A stretch of 64,000 bases of DNA from Haoranjiania flava (GTDB taxonomy: Bacteria > Bacteroidota > Bacteroidia > Chitinophagales > Chitinophagaceae), in contig NZ_JAOTPL010000004.1 of the NCBI RefSeq assembly GCF_025631005.1, forward strand, positions 124,001-188,000, given 5' to 3'. Positions 43,735-53,741 of the stretch are shown here, piece after piece. Below the pieces are notes generated by a model. That model saw only the letters and a program-made list of their open reading frames with translations. It searched no databases and was not told where the DNA came from. Numbering within the stretch: the first letter of the stretch is position 1; every line of letters starts with the position of its first letter. Position numbers and translations under genes: made by a program.

Positions 43735-46700
43735 ATGCTAAACAGAATTATTGAATTTTCCATCAATAATAAGTTCAAGGTTAGTTTACTGGTACTGGCA
43801 TTAATAGTTTTCGGAGTTTATTCGCTTACCAAATTACCTATTGATGCGCAACCGGATATTACCAACAACCAGGTACAGATCATTACAGTGTCACCTGCGT
43901 TGGGAGCCAACGACATTGAACGTTTCGTGAGTGTGCCTATTGAACTGGCAACCAGGAATATCCCGGGAATTATTGAGCAAAGAAGTTTTTCCCGTTTCGG
44001 ATTAAATATCGTCACCATTGTTTTTGATGACAATACCGATGTTTACTGGGCCAGGCAACAGGTCTCTGAAAAGTTGACGGAAGTAAAAGAACAAATACCT
44101 GCAGGCATGGGTATGCCTTCGCTGGCGCCCGTTACTACCGGGTTGGGAGAGATATATCAATACATCATCAAACCCAAAAAAGGATATGTAGATAAGTACA
44201 GCCTTACAGATTTACGCACCATACAGGATTGGGTTATCCGTAAGCAGCTCATAGGCACAGAGGGGGTTGCAGAGGTCAGCAGTTTCGGCGGCAACCTGAA
44301 ACAATACGAAGTACAGGTAGATCCTGCCCGCCTCAAAAGTATGAATGTGACTGTGGCTGAAGTGTATGATGCAGTTGCTAAAAATAACCAGAATGCAGGC
44401 GGCGCCTATATTGAAAAGGGGCCGACGGCTTTGTTCATCAGGACGGAAGGACTGGTAAACAACACTGCGGATATTGAAAATACGGTAGTGAAACAGTTGC
44501 CGGACGCTATGCCTGTTCTGGTACGTGATGTAGCCATTGTAAGGATCGGCAAGGCTGTACGCTACGGGGCTATGACCTATAATGAAGAAGGGGAAGTAGC
44601 CGGCGCTGTGGTAATGATGCTGAAAGGCGCCAACAGCAATGCAGTCATTAGAAATATTAAGGAACGGATAAAGAAGATTGAGAATACTTTACCCGAAGGC
44701 GTGGAGATCGTGGCTTTCCTGGATCGTACAAAAATGGTAAACAATGCCATTGACACAGTAAAGACAAACCTGCTGGAAGGCGCACTGATAGTGATTTTTG
44801 TGCTGGTGCTCTTCCTCGGCAACCTGCGTGCGGGGTTTGTTGTGGCATCCGTAATACCGCTGTCTATGTTGTTTGCCTTTATCATGATGAATCTATTTGG
44901 CGTGAGCGGCAACCTGATGAGCCTGGGTGCACTTGACTTCGGGTTGCTGGTAGACGGCGCTGTGATCATTGTAGAGGCGGTGATGCATCGCCTGAAGCAT
45001 AGCGCTATACCGGGGCAGAGAACCATTATTTCGCAGCATGAGATGAATCTTAAAGTGGAGGCATCATCTAAAAAAATGATGAACAGCGCGGTTTTCGGAC
45101 AGATCATTATCCTGATAGTGTACCTGCCGATTCTTGCGCTGCAGGGCATTGAAGGAAAAATGTTTAAGCCAATGGCGCAGACAGTTTCTTTCGCACTCAT
45201 AGGCGCTTTCATTTTATCGGTTACCTATGTGCCTATGATGACATCACTGCTACTCAGCAGGAAGATCAGCGGCAAGGATAATTTTGCAGATAAGATGATA
45301 GCTCTATTATACAAGTGGTACAAGCCTGTGCTGACATGGACATTGAAAATACCTAAGCTCATTGTTGCGGTTTCCATAGTTGTGTTCGCCGCTTCCATTT
45401 ACCTACTTACTATTCTGGGAGGAGAGTTTATACCACAACTGGAAGAAGGCGACTTTGCGGTGTCGGCTGTAGCCCTTACCGGCTCTTCACTCGACAATAC
45501 GACGGCTATGGTGCAGAAAGCATCAGGTGTTTTAAAAAGAAAGTTCCCGGAGGTAAACATGGTAGTGGGGAAAATAGGCTCCTCTGAAGTGCCTACGGAT
45601 CCTATGCCTATGGAAGCCGCTGACCTGATGGTGATTTTAAAAGATAAAAAGGAATGGACATCCGCAAAAACTTTTCCTGAGCTGGCGGAGAAAATGAGTG
45701 AAGAGTTAAAGAATGTACCCGGCCTGAGCGTAGGCTTCCAGTTTCCGGTGCAAATGCGTTTCAATGAGCTGATGACCGGATCAAGACAGGATGTAGTGTG
45801 TAAGATTTTCGGCGAAAACCTGGATACACTTTCCGCTTATGCAGACAGGATCGGCAAACTTATCAGAACCATTCACGGTGCAAAAGACCTCTATGTGGAA
45901 ACTGTCAGCGGCGTGCAGCAGGTTGTGATCCGCTACAACAGGCAGGCGCTGGCAAACTATGGTGTAACTATAGAAGATGTAAACAAAAGTGTGAGCACAG
46001 CATATGCCGGAAGTGTGGCAGGTGTTGTGTTTGAGGAAGATAAAAGATTCGACCTTGTATTAAGGATGGATAACAGCCTGCGCAAAGACGCATCCAATAT
46101 CAGCAACCTGCAGATCAATACTGCAGGCGGTATGCAGATACCACTAAACCTGGTTGCAGACATCTCTGTTGAAGACGGTCCCTACCAGATCCAGCGCGAG
46201 GATGCACAACGCAGGATCACCGTGGGTTTCAACGTGAGAGGGAGGGATGTGGAAAGCGTTGTGAAGGAGTTGCAGGACAAATCTTCAGACAAAATAAAAT
46301 TGCCTGTTGGCTATTCAATCACCTTCGGGGGGCAGTATGAAAATTTGAACCATGCTTCGCAACGCCTGGCCATCGCATTGCCGGTAGCGCTGGCGCTGAT
46401 ATTCCTGATGCTGTTTTTCGCATTTAAGAAAATAAAATATTGCCTGCTGATCTTTACGGCTATCCCATTATCCACTGTGGGGGGTATACTGGCATTGTGG
46501 ATACGCGGCATGCCATTCAGCATCTCTGCCGGTGTAGGCTTCATTGCTCTGTTTGGTGTGGCTGTATTGAATGGAATAGTACTTGTATCAGAAGTAAACC
46601 GGTTGAAAAATTCCTACAATGATTTCACTGAGTCCAATATTTTAAAAGCAATTTATGAAGGCACGGAAAAGAGGATGCGCCCTGTATTGATGACGGCATT

Positions 46701-48117
46701 TGTAGCCTCGCTTGGTTTCCTGCCTATGGCACTGAGTACGGGCGCTGGTGGTGAAGTACAAAGACCCCTGGCTACGGTGGTTATTGGCGGACTCATAACC
46801 TCTACCATGCTTACACTATTTGAATTACCTGCATTATACCTGCTTATGGAACGTTTAAGAAAAAATAAAATCAATACCAGGCCTGTTGTGGGAGTGTCTG
46901 TGATACTGCTGTGTTCAGTTTTTGGATTCAGTCATGCAAATGCACAGGCATTGCAGCGCATATCATTGCATCAGGCGCTGTCAGCGGCCAGCAACCAAAG
47001 TTTGCAATTGGGCCCTACACAAAAAAACATCCTGTACAGGGAAGCCATGCTCAATACCGCCCGCATCATTGATCCCATGACAGTTTCAGCAGAAGCCGGC
47101 AATGTGAACAGCCCTGCTTTTGACACGAAATTTTCTGTAAGCCAGAGCCTGTCGCTGCCGGTGATATACAAGCGTGAAAACACATTGCTGGAAAAGCAAC
47201 TACAGGCAGCACGGCTCCAGCTGACGCTGGACAAAGCTCTGCTGGCTAAAGAAGTAAAGTCCACCTATGTACAGGTGCAATACCTTAACGCCAAAAAGCA
47301 ACTGATGCAAAGGATCAATAACATTGTTGCCGATTACAGGAAGGTTGCACAGTTGCGTTATGAAAAAGGTGAGACAAACCTGTTGGAGAAAACTTCGCTG
47401 GAAAGCCAGATGGCCAGCCTGCAAATGCAATTAGCACAACTGGATATTGACTTACATACTTATCGTAAGAATCTTGGGATACTCATGCATACAGACGGTC
47501 TGTTTGAACCGGCAGATTCGCTGAACGTAAACAATCATTATTTTTCAGAAGAAACCATACTGCAGCACCCGTACCTGCAAGTGGTAGCGTATGAAAAAGA
47601 AATAGCCAAAGGGCAGGCAGATGTAGAAAGGTCTAAATTATTGCCGGGTATTTTCTTCGGCTACAACAATCAATCCATTACCGGCTGGTACGAGACAAAA
47701 GATAAAACATCAACCTACAATGACGCTTCAAAGCGTTTTCATTCCGTAGAAGCAGGCATACATATCCCGATTTTCACAAAGGCACAGCGCGCAAAGATCA
47801 GGGCTATGGAGCTGATGCAGGATGTTGCAGATGCTAATTTGGAACTGGCGAAAATGCAATTGCTTAAAGAATGGACCTTAAGGTACAACGATCTTGAACG
47901 CAGTAAGTCCGAACTGGAATATTACCGCAGCACTGGTTTGCCGCACGCTGAAACCATCATCAGAACAGCTAACGCGAACTACCGTAATGGCGAGATCAAT
48001 TATATAGAATGGAGTACATTGTTTCACAGTGCTATCAGTATTTTAAATGATTATGTTGATGCCATGAAAAGGTACAATGATGCGCTGACCGGCCTGGAAT
48101 ATTTATCAACCAAATAA
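43735..48117 (+). CDS. CusA/CzcA heavy-metal RND pump fused to a CusC/TolC-type outer-membrane channel
   Basis: A 1460-residue fusion. I start at ATG 43735 (MLNRIIEFSINNKFKVSLL); a TTG three codons earlier is possible. Residues 1 to about 1050 form a 12-helix RND pump of the heavy-metal type, with DFGLLVDGAVIIVE in TM4, a two-lobed porter domain and GVAVLNGIVLVSEVNRL. At about 1055-1085 comes RLRKNKINTRP, a hydrophobic stretch and HANAQA: an internal signal peptide with a plausible AxA cleavage site. Residues about 1085-1460 are an outer-membrane efflux protein domain (ISLHQALSAASNQ). The adaptor gene follows 9 nt later. The pump should export Cu/Ag or Zn/Co/Cd; the ion cannot be decided by eye. 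Confidence 0.92.
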   Translation: MLNRIIEFSINNKFKVSLLVLALIVFGVYSLTKLPIDAQPDITNNQVQIITVSPALGANDIERFVSVPIELATRNIPGIIEQRSFSRFGLNIVTIVFDDNTDVYWARQQVSEKLTEVKEQIPAGMGMPSLAPVTTGLGEIYQYIIKPKKGYVDKYSLTDLRTIQDWVIRKQLIGTEGVAEVSSFGGNLKQYEVQVDPARLKSMNVTVAEVYDAVAKNNQNAGGAYIEKGPTALFIRTEGLVNNTADIENTVVKQLPDAMPVLVRDVAIVRIGKAVRYGAMTYNEEGEVAGAVVMMLKGANSNAVIRNIKERIKKIENTLPEGVEIVAFLDRTKMVNNAIDTVKTNLLEGALIVIFVLVLFLGNLRAGFVVASVIPLSMLFAFIMMNLFGVSGNLMSLGALDFGLLVDGAVIIVEAVMHRLKHSAIPGQRTIISQHEMNLKVEASSKKMMNSAVFGQIIILIVYLPILALQGIEGKMFKPMAQTVSFALIGAFILSVTYVPMMTSLLLSRKISGKDNFADKMIALLYKWYKPVLTWTLKIPKLIVAVSIVVFAASIYLLTILGGEFIPQLEEGDFAVSAVALTGSSLDNTTAMVQKASGVLKRKFPEVNMVVGKIGSSEVPTDPMPMEAADLMVILKDKKEWTSAKTFPELAEKMSEELKNVPGLSVGFQFPVQMRFNELMTGSRQDVVCKIFGENLDTLSAYADRIGKLIRTIHGAKDLYVETVSGVQQVVIRYNRQALANYGVTIEDVNKSVSTAYAGSVAGVVFEEDKRFDLVLRMDNSLRKDASNISNLQINTAGGMQIPLNLVADISVEDGPYQIQREDAQRRITVGFNVRGRDVESVVKELQDKSSDKIKLPVGYSITFGGQYENLNHASQRLAIALPVALALIFLMLFFAFKKIKYCLLIFTAIPLSTVGGILALWIRGMPFSISAGVGFIALFGVAVLNGIVLVSEVNRLKNSYNDFTESNILKAIYEGTEKRMRPVLMTAFVASLGFLPMALSTGAGGEVQRPLATVVIGGLITSTMLTLFELPALYLLMERLRKNKINTRPVVGVSVILLCSVFGFSHANAQALQRISLHQALSAASNQSLQLGPTQKNILYREAMLNTARIIDPMTVSAEAGNVNSPAFDTKFSVSQSLSLPVIYKRENTLLEKQLQAARLQLTLDKALLAKEVKSTYVQVQYLNAKKQLMQRINNIVADYRKVAQLRYEKGETNLLEKTSLESQMASLQMQLAQLDIDLHTYRKNLGILMHTDGLFEPADSLNVNNHYFSEETILQHPYLQVVAYEKEIAKGQADVERSKLLPGIFFGYNNQSITGWYETKDKTSTYNDASKRFHSVEAGIHIPIFTKAQRAKIRAMELMQDVADANLELAKMQLLKEWTLRYNDLERSKSELEYYRSTGLPHAETIIRTANANYRNGEINYIEWSTLFHSAISILNDYVDAMKRYNDALTGLEYLSTK

Positions 48118-48126
48118 GTTTTAGTA

Positions 48127-49263
48127 ATGAATAAATTTATATATACAGCTTTGTTGCTCTGCACCATCTTTGCCTGCAAGAGCAAGGCAAAAGAAGGAGA
48201 GATAGCAGCAGAGGAGAAAATAAGGATACACGGCGATACCATCATACTGAATAAAGAACAGATCAGGAATGCAGATATCCAGTTATCATTTCCCGGCGAA
48301 CAGAACCTGCGCCAGACTTTACAGGCAAGCGGCCTGGTAGATGTGCCGCCGCAAAGCCTGGTATCCGTAAGTGCACCAATGGGCGGCTATTTAAAAAGTA
48401 CCCGCTTGATGCAGGGCATGCGTGTAGCAAGAGGACAGGTTATTGCCGTGCTGGAAGACCCGTCCTATGTACAATTGCAGGAAGACTACCTTTCTGCCAG
48501 GGCAAAAATGCAATATGCCAAGGCAGATATGGAAAGACAAAAAGACCTGCGCGAAAGTAACGCAACCAGCACAAAAAGCTACCAGCTTGCATTGAGCGAA
48601 TACAACCAGCTGCAGGTACAGATACAATCACTGGCGGAGAAATTGCGCATCATCAACATCAGGCCGGAAAGTGTATCGCTGAACAACATTACCCGCAGGG
48701 TGAACATATACGCACCTATATCAGGCTTTGTATCGAAAGTAAATGTGAACATTGGTAAATATGTGAACGCTTCTGAAGTAATGTTTGAACTTACCGATCC
48801 AAATGATCTGCATGCAGCTATCAACATTTTTGAAAAAGACATCATGCGTTTTAAGCCGGGCATGAAAGGCACGGTATGGGTGAGCAACGACCCCGATAAA
48901 AAGTACCCGGTGAGCGTATTGCTGGTATCTAAAAACCTCAACGATAACCGCAGCGCTGTTGTCTATTGCCAGTTCCTGAATGCATCTCAAAACCTTATTC
49001 CCGGAATGTTTTTAAATGCAGAGTTCGATGTTTTAAATTATCAGTCAAAGGCTGTGCCCGAACATGCAGTGGTACATTTTGAAGGTAACGACTATGTATT
49101 TGTGGCAAACAATGACAGTACATTTGTAATGACGGGCGTGCAGACAGGCGCTGCTGCAGACGGTTTCGTTTCCTTAAAGACAGACAGCCTCTTCAACAAA
49201 AGAATCGTTATCAACGGCGCTTTTAATCTCTTAGGAGCTATGAAAGGAGGAGAAGAAGAATAA
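48127..49263 (+). CDS. CusB/CzcB-type RND periplasmic adaptor lipoprotein
   Basis: 378 residues with lipobox IFACKSK (Cys about 17). Order: beta-barrel start, lipoyl half (VSVSAPMGGYLKST), coiled-coil hairpin (about 110-180, SARAKMQYAKADMERQ), second lipoyl half (IYAPISGFVSKVNVNIGKYV), beta-barrel and membrane-proximal domain. It links the pump and channel parts of the fused protein upstream, 9 nt away. There is no N-terminal His/Met metal-binding extension. Confidence 0.9.
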   Translation: MNKFIYTALLLCTIFACKSKAKEGEIAAEEKIRIHGDTIILNKEQIRNADIQLSFPGEQNLRQTLQASGLVDVPPQSLVSVSAPMGGYLKSTRLMQGMRVARGQVIAVLEDPSYVQLQEDYLSARAKMQYAKADMERQKDLRESNATSTKSYQLALSEYNQLQVQIQSLAEKLRIINIRPESVSLNNITRRVNIYAPISGFVSKVNVNIGKYVNASEVMFELTDPNDLHAAINIFEKDIMRFKPGMKGTVWVSNDPDKKYPVSVLLVSKNLNDNRSAVVYCQFLNASQNLIPGMFLNAEFDVLNYQSKAVPEHAVVHFEGNDYVFVANNDSTFVMTGVQTGAAADGFVSLKTDSLFNKRIVINGAFNLLGAMKGGEEE

Positions 49264-49301
49264 AATTAGTTTTACAATACAAACTTTAAAAATTAATAAA
49301 A

Positions 49302-49751
49302 ATGAAAAAAGTACTTTTGGTTTTATTGATCATAATCATTGCCATACAATTCATACCATCCCAAAAAAACATTGCCGCAGGAGACAGCCCTAACAGTATC
49401 ACCAAAGTTTATGATGTGCCGCCAGACGTGCAGCAGATATTAAAAACATCCTGTAACGATTGCCATTCCAACAATACCCAATACCCTTGGTACAACCGTA
49501 TACAACCTGTAGCCATGTACCTGGCTTATCACGTTAAAGATGGTAAAAGAGAACTGAATTTTGATGAATTTGCTGCATACAGCCCGGAAAAACGCCTGCA
49601 CAAGATTGAAGAAACCAGGGAAGTTATCCAGAAAAACGAGATGCCTTTACAGTCATATACCATCATTCACAGCGATGCAATACTTAGCGATGCACAGAAG
49701 CAAACCCTGATAAACTGGACGAACAGCATTGCACCGCATCACCATGAATAA
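49302..49751 (+). CDS. Haem-binding domain protein (cytochrome-like, CxxCH)
   Basis: 149 residues with an N-terminal signal anchor (VLLVLLIIIIAIQFI). Haem_bd-type domain: one CNDCH motif, then YPWYNRIQPVAMYLAYHVKDGKRELNFDEF, EETREVIQKNEMPL and Y..IH..A. It is a periplasmic single-haem protein. It closes the efflux operon 38 nt after the adaptor and is followed by a strong terminator. Families of this type often accompany metal-resistance genes; the function is not known. Confidence 0.8.
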   Translation: MKKVLLVLLIIIIAIQFIPSQKNIAAGDSPNSITKVYDVPPDVQQILKTSCNDCHSNNTQYPWYNRIQPVAMYLAYHVKDGKRELNFDEFAAYSPEKRLHKIEETREVIQKNEMPLQSYTIIHSDAILSDAQKQTLINWTNSIAPHHHE

Positions 49752-49775
49752 CAGGAACTGGTTAAAGAAATATGG

Positions 49776-49802
49776 ATGCAGGTTCACACCCTGCATTTTT
49801 TT
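49776..49802 (+). terminator. Intrinsic terminator of the efflux operon
   Basis: ATGCAGG (49776-49782) pairs perfectly with CCTGCAT (49790-49796) around a 7-nt loop, followed by a seven-T run. Ends the lptB-to-haem-protein gene group. Confidence 0.85.
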
Positions 49803-49895
49803 ATCATAAAAAAGTTAAATACGTAAACCCTTAAAACTATTATCAATAATTTTTTTATTTTAGTACGAAATTTAAGCTAATAACACACGCATATT

Positions 49896-51038
49896 ATGAG
49901 TTTTTTTAAACGACTGTTTGAGAATAAAAATACGCCGGAAACCAGGAATGCTGTGCAGGATCATACACCTGCATTGCTCTACCCGGTAATTCATCACGGC
50001 TCCTGGCAGATGTTGAATACAGTGGTGCGGCAGACTTTGTTCGGCACTACGGAGGCGCCGGAAGTGGTGGTAACTTTCGCTTATGATCAGCCTGAACTAA
50101 AATACTTTACTTACACAGAGCTTGACCGGCTTAGCAAAGAAGCGTCGGAAGCGGCTATAAAAAAGGCCTACGAAAATATTGACCAGTATCCCGCTGCCTT
50201 TACAGAAACAGATACCGGCCACGGTAAAATGCTGACAATATCAGGCGGGCGTTTCAGCAGCGAAAAAATACTTTCACCTGAATGTATGCGCGAAGCGCAA
50301 AGACGCTTGAACACAGACGAGCTGCTGGTTTCAATACCACGCAGAACCATGATGTATGTGGTTGACAACAAATGTTCTAATGAGCTCTACAATTATTTCC
50401 GCAACCTGCACCTGCTTAATTTTGGAGATCATAGCAATAAGAATGAACCAATCGTTAATGCTTTATTCCTTTTAAAAAACGGCGAGATTGTAAAATACCT
50501 CCCCATTGTAAATAAAGAGGATTTCCTGTCAGATGCAGAGATAACTGCTACCGGCGAAATTGTGGATGAATATGAATTTGCAAAGCAGTTGTACCAGGAA
50601 GAAAAGTACCCGGAGGCAAAGGCTAAGCTTATTGCCATTGTTACTAAAAATCCAGGCCACTACGAAGCGCAAAATTACCTGGCATTCCTGTACGAGCATA
50701 AGGAAAAGAATGTTGCCAAAGCAGAAGAACACTACCTTTTATCCCTGAAATACGGCCCTGATTATTCCGCAGCAAATCTTAATTATGCCAGCTTCTTATC
50801 GGCAAATGGCAGGCTTGATGAGGCTGAGGCTCGTTTAAAAAAATGCAACACGCTGAATGTAAACCAGTCTATGCTTGCATTTGAGTGGGCTTACCTGCTC
50901 GAACAACGCCAGAAATACGACCAGGCTATAGAAAAATACAAAGACTATGGCATGCTGATATACGACATTGCAGAACTGGAAGCAACGCTGGACAGGATAC
51001 AAAGATGCCGCAAGAAAAAAGAAATATTTGAAAGCTAA
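49896..51038 (+). CDS. DUF1444-like N-terminal domain plus TPR repeats
   Basis: 380 cytoplasmic residues without a signal peptide. Residues about 1-215 resemble DUF1444-type proteins (LLYPVIHHGSWQML, LLVSIPRRTMMYVVD). Residues about 225-370 are TPR helices (EFAKQLYQEEKYPEAKAKLIAI, HYEAQNYLAFLYEHKEKNVAKAEEHY). Probably a scaffold protein; the function is unknown. It is followed 10 nt later by a small protein of the same TPR type. Confidence 0.7.
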   Translation: MSFFKRLFENKNTPETRNAVQDHTPALLYPVIHHGSWQMLNTVVRQTLFGTTEAPEVVVTFAYDQPELKYFTYTELDRLSKEASEAAIKKAYENIDQYPAAFTETDTGHGKMLTISGGRFSSEKILSPECMREAQRRLNTDELLVSIPRRTMMYVVDNKCSNELYNYFRNLHLLNFGDHSNKNEPIVNALFLLKNGEIVKYLPIVNKEDFLSDAEITATGEIVDEYEFAKQLYQEEKYPEAKAKLIAIVTKNPGHYEAQNYLAFLYEHKEKNVAKAEEHYLLSLKYGPDYSAANLNYASFLSANGRLDEAEARLKKCNTLNVNQSMLAFEWAYLLEQRQKYDQAIEKYKDYGMLIYDIAELEATLDRIQRCRKKKEIFES

Positions 51039-51048
51039 AGTTTAAACT

Positions 51049-51552
51049 ATGGAAAATTACGATCCCGCTTTAGAAAACGATTTTGAGGAAGCAGACCGGC
51101 TTATAAACGACAATCATATAGAAGAAGGAAAGGCATTACTGTTAAGCATCCTGGACCGTGAACCTACCTACGGCAAGGCGCACAACCATCTGGGGTGGAT
51201 ATACAATACCAAAGAAGACGATGCGGTGAAAGCTGAGAAACATTACAAGCTGGCATTAAAATACGCACCGGATTATCCTGCTCCGTATTTAAACTATGCA
51301 TACCTGCTTTCCAAGCTGGCACGTTATGACGAGCTGCACAAACACCTGCAGCTATGCGATACCATACCGGGCATCAATAAGGCTGTACTTGCCAGGGAGT
51401 GGGGATACTATTATGAAGACATCCGCCAGTTCGACAAAGCTATAGAGAAATTTAAACAACAGGCCATTGAAGAGTACGATCTCAGCCAGGTTGAGAAAGC
51501 AGAAGATGCCATCAAACGCTGCCGGCTTAAAAAACAAATACTGGAAGCTTAG
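51049..51552 (+). CDS. Small TPR protein, paralogous to the preceding C-terminal domain
   Basis: 167 residues made almost only of TPR helices: EEGKALLLSILDREPTYGKAHNHLGWIYNT in pieces, HYKLALKYAPDYPAPYLNYAYLL, ending EDAIKRCRLKKQILEA. The pattern and the ending (RCRxKKxIxE) match the upstream gene, so it is a partial duplicate or dedicated partner. Its last four bases overlap the tail of the convergent serine hydrolase gene. Confidence 0.75.
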   Translation: MENYDPALENDFEEADRLINDNHIEEGKALLLSILDREPTYGKAHNHLGWIYNTKEDDAVKAEKHYKLALKYAPDYPAPYLNYAYLLSKLARYDELHKHLQLCDTIPGINKAVLAREWGYYYEDIRQFDKAIEKFKQQAIEEYDLSQVEKAEDAIKRCRLKKQILEA

Positions 51553-53105
51553 TCAATTCTTACAGGTGCCAGGTCTTCAAAGTCGAAGCTGAAATCTGTA
51601 ATCGGCGAGATCGGCTTCATGCTGATTGATTGGGCCTTGCCATTTTCATTAAAGCCAAAAACCACGTAGGCATCAGCATCATAGCTCCTGTCGTCCCATT
51701 TGGCTATATAGGTGTTGTAATTGTAAGGCAGCAGTTCGCCTTTCAGCCGCGGTGAATTTTCACACGCAATACGCAATTTATTTCCCACCGTGTTGATATA
51801 AATATTTCCGAACCAGTTGTCTTTGTAAGTTCCTGCTATCTGTTCTTTCTTGGGCAGGTTATGCGGGCTGCTTTTCATTTGCTCCACCTGCTTATAAACT
51901 GCCGCTTTCAGGCTGTCTGAATGTTTGTTGAACTTTATGGTTGAGTTGGAATACGTGGTGAGCCAATCCCGGTTACTGATACCGAGATAGCTGTCTTTAA
52001 TGGTATTGGAAATGGTGTTGAATGCTGCTCCGCTTTGCTGGTTGGTCAGTACTACAATGGCCAGCTTTAAGCCGGGTATCAGTATAAATTGTGTCACCGT
52101 ACCTATCAGCCCGCCTGTATGTGTTATCTGTTGATATCCTTTTATATCGCTGAGAAAATAGCCGAGGCCGTAACCGCTGAACTTAGTATCGTAAGCGTTC
52201 TTAGCTGCAGTAGCTATAGGGATTTGCAAGCTGAAAACCTGGTGAAGCTGTTCCTTACTGATGAGGCGTTTTCCATCTTTGGTCACGCCATCATTCATCA
52301 GGAATTCAGCCCATACGAGCATATCGGCAACATTGCTCATAATGCCGCCGGCAGGGTTTGCCAGCGTATTCCAGTCGTGTGGTATGGCCACCACTCTGCC
52401 GTCAACAGGTGCATGTGCATCAATGATGTTGATGTTGTTTTTTACGCGGTTGTAAGATGCAGTACTGCTGGCCATTCCAACGGGTTTTAAAATACGTGTT
52501 TCAATAAATTCTTCCCAGGTTTTTCCGCTCACCCTGCGCAGTACTTCACCTGCAATATTGTACATATTGTTGTTGTATTGAAATTTAGAGCGGAATGAAC
52601 TTTCAGGCTTCAGGTAGCGCACGTTGTGAATAATATCCTGTATGGTAAATTTGCCGCCTTCCGGAAAAAACATCAGGTCGCCTGCGCCCAGGGTAAGGCC
52701 CGACCTGTGTGTTACCAGGTCTTTGATGGTAAACTCCTCCGATACAAAAGGATTGTAAAGCGTAAATTCAGGAATATATTTTCTCACCTTATCATCCCAG
52801 CTTAATTTATTTTCGTCCACAAGCATAGCCAGTGCAATACACGTAAAACCTTTGCTGTTGGAGGCGATCCCGAATAAAGTTTTATCGTCTGCCGGAAGGT
52901 TATTTTTTAATGAGCGTACGCCATGGCCCTTTGAATATACTACGGTTCCATCTTTCAATACACCAACTGAAATGCCCGGAACATCAAACGCAGCGCGCGT
53001 TTTGTTGATAAGTGTATCTAAGGATGGTGCTGTTATTTGTGCTGCAAGAAAGCAAGGCAGAAAAAGCGAAACAAAGAAAATGAGGCATGCATGTTTTGAT
53101 CTCAT
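51549..53105 (-). CDS. Exported serine hydrolase of the class C beta-lactamase / penicillin-binding type
   Basis: 518 residues; signal peptide FLPCFLAAQ. Beta-lactamase fold domain (about 30-375) with the nucleophile in GIASNSKGFT (SxxK), Tyr-x-Asn equivalent in FQYNNNMYNIAG, and an HTGGLIG block in the KTG position. C-terminal DUF3471-like lipocalin-type domain (about 415-515: GTYKDNWFGNIYI). Such proteins are usually esterases or D-aminopeptidases rather than resistance enzymes. Tail-to-tail with the TPR gene, overlapping by 4 nt. Confidence 0.87.
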   Translation of the reverse strand: MRSKHACLIFFVSLFLPCFLAAQITAPSLDTLINKTRAAFDVPGISVGVLKDGTVVYSKGHGVRSLKNNLPADDKTLFGIASNSKGFTCIALAMLVDENKLSWDDKVRKYIPEFTLYNPFVSEEFTIKDLVTHRSGLTLGAGDLMFFPEGGKFTIQDIIHNVRYLKPESSFRSKFQYNNNMYNIAGEVLRRVSGKTWEEFIETRILKPVGMASSTASYNRVKNNINIIDAHAPVDGRVVAIPHDWNTLANPAGGIMSNVADMLVWAEFLMNDGVTKDGKRLISKEQLHQVFSLQIPIATAAKNAYDTKFSGYGLGYFLSDIKGYQQITHTGGLIGTVTQFILIPGLKLAIVVLTNQQSGAAFNTISNTIKDSYLGISNRDWLTTYSNSTIKFNKHSDSLKAAVYKQVEQMKSSPHNLPKKEQIAGTYKDNWFGNIYINTVGNKLRIACENSPRLKGELLPYNYNTYIAKWDDRSYDADAYVVFGFNENGKAQSISMKPISPITDFSFDFEDLAPVRID

Positions 53106-53176
53106 TGTTTATTTATGATTTTTTTCAAACCTACATAAATTTTTTTGAATAGATTTATCACTGTAAAAATTTTATC

Positions 53177-53728
53177 ATGCACAAAACAGATCAGCAGGAA
53201 ACCATCTGGACCATCGGACATTCTACTCATTCACTGGAGACATTCCTGGAGATGCTGCATAGTTGTAACATTGATCTACTAGTGGATGTAAGGAATTTTC
53301 CGGGTTCAAGAAGGTTCCCGCATTTTAATAAAGACCATCTTGAAAACGCCATGCCCGCCAATGGCATAGATTACCTGCATATGAAAAACCTGGGAGGCAG
53401 GCGCAAACCTGCACAGAATTCTGTCAACACCAGGTGGAAAAACGAGAGTTTCCGTGCCTATGCAGACTATACAGAGACCGATGATTTTAAAGATGCGCTG
53501 CACAAACTGGAAAAGCTCGGATCGCTGAAACGGGTTGCCTATATGTGTTCAGAAGCTGTGTGGTGGCGTTGCCACCGTTCCATCATTTCAGATAAATTAA
53601 AAATAAAAGGCTGGAAAGTATTGCACATCATGAGCGTTGGCAAAACTTCTGAACACGCTTTCACCAGCGCGGCACGCATAGAAGACGGCAATCTTTTTTA
53701 TGCTGATAAAAACTTATTTGACCACTAA
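53177..53728 (+). CDS. DUF488 family protein
   Basis: 183 residues. Typical motifs: WTIGHSTHSLETFLEML, LLVDVRNFPGSRRFPHFN, YLHMKNLGGRR, and MCSEAVWWRCHRSIISD near the C-terminus. A soluble cytoplasmic protein of unknown biochemical role. It is divergent from the serine hydrolase (71 nt gap) and tail-to-tail with the SDR gene. Confidence 0.9.
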   Translation: MHKTDQQETIWTIGHSTHSLETFLEMLHSCNIDLLVDVRNFPGSRRFPHFNKDHLENAMPANGIDYLHMKNLGGRRKPAQNSVNTRWKNESFRAYADYTETDDFKDALHKLEKLGSLKRVAYMCSEAVWWRCHRSIISDKLKIKGWKVLHIMSVGKTSEHAFTSAARIEDGNLFYADKNLFDH

Positions 53729-53741
53729 ATTTATTACAACA

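Noticed and set aside
44577..45212. 211-codon minus-strand frame opposite the RND pump gene
   Set aside because: Shadow of a well-supported gene; Ser/Thr/Ile-rich composition typical of antisense frames.
51549..53105. Antibiotic-resistance beta-lactamase
   Set aside because: The protein has the general SxxK hydrolase fold with an HTG block and a DUF3471-like tail, typical of esterase or peptidase relatives rather than resistance enzymes.
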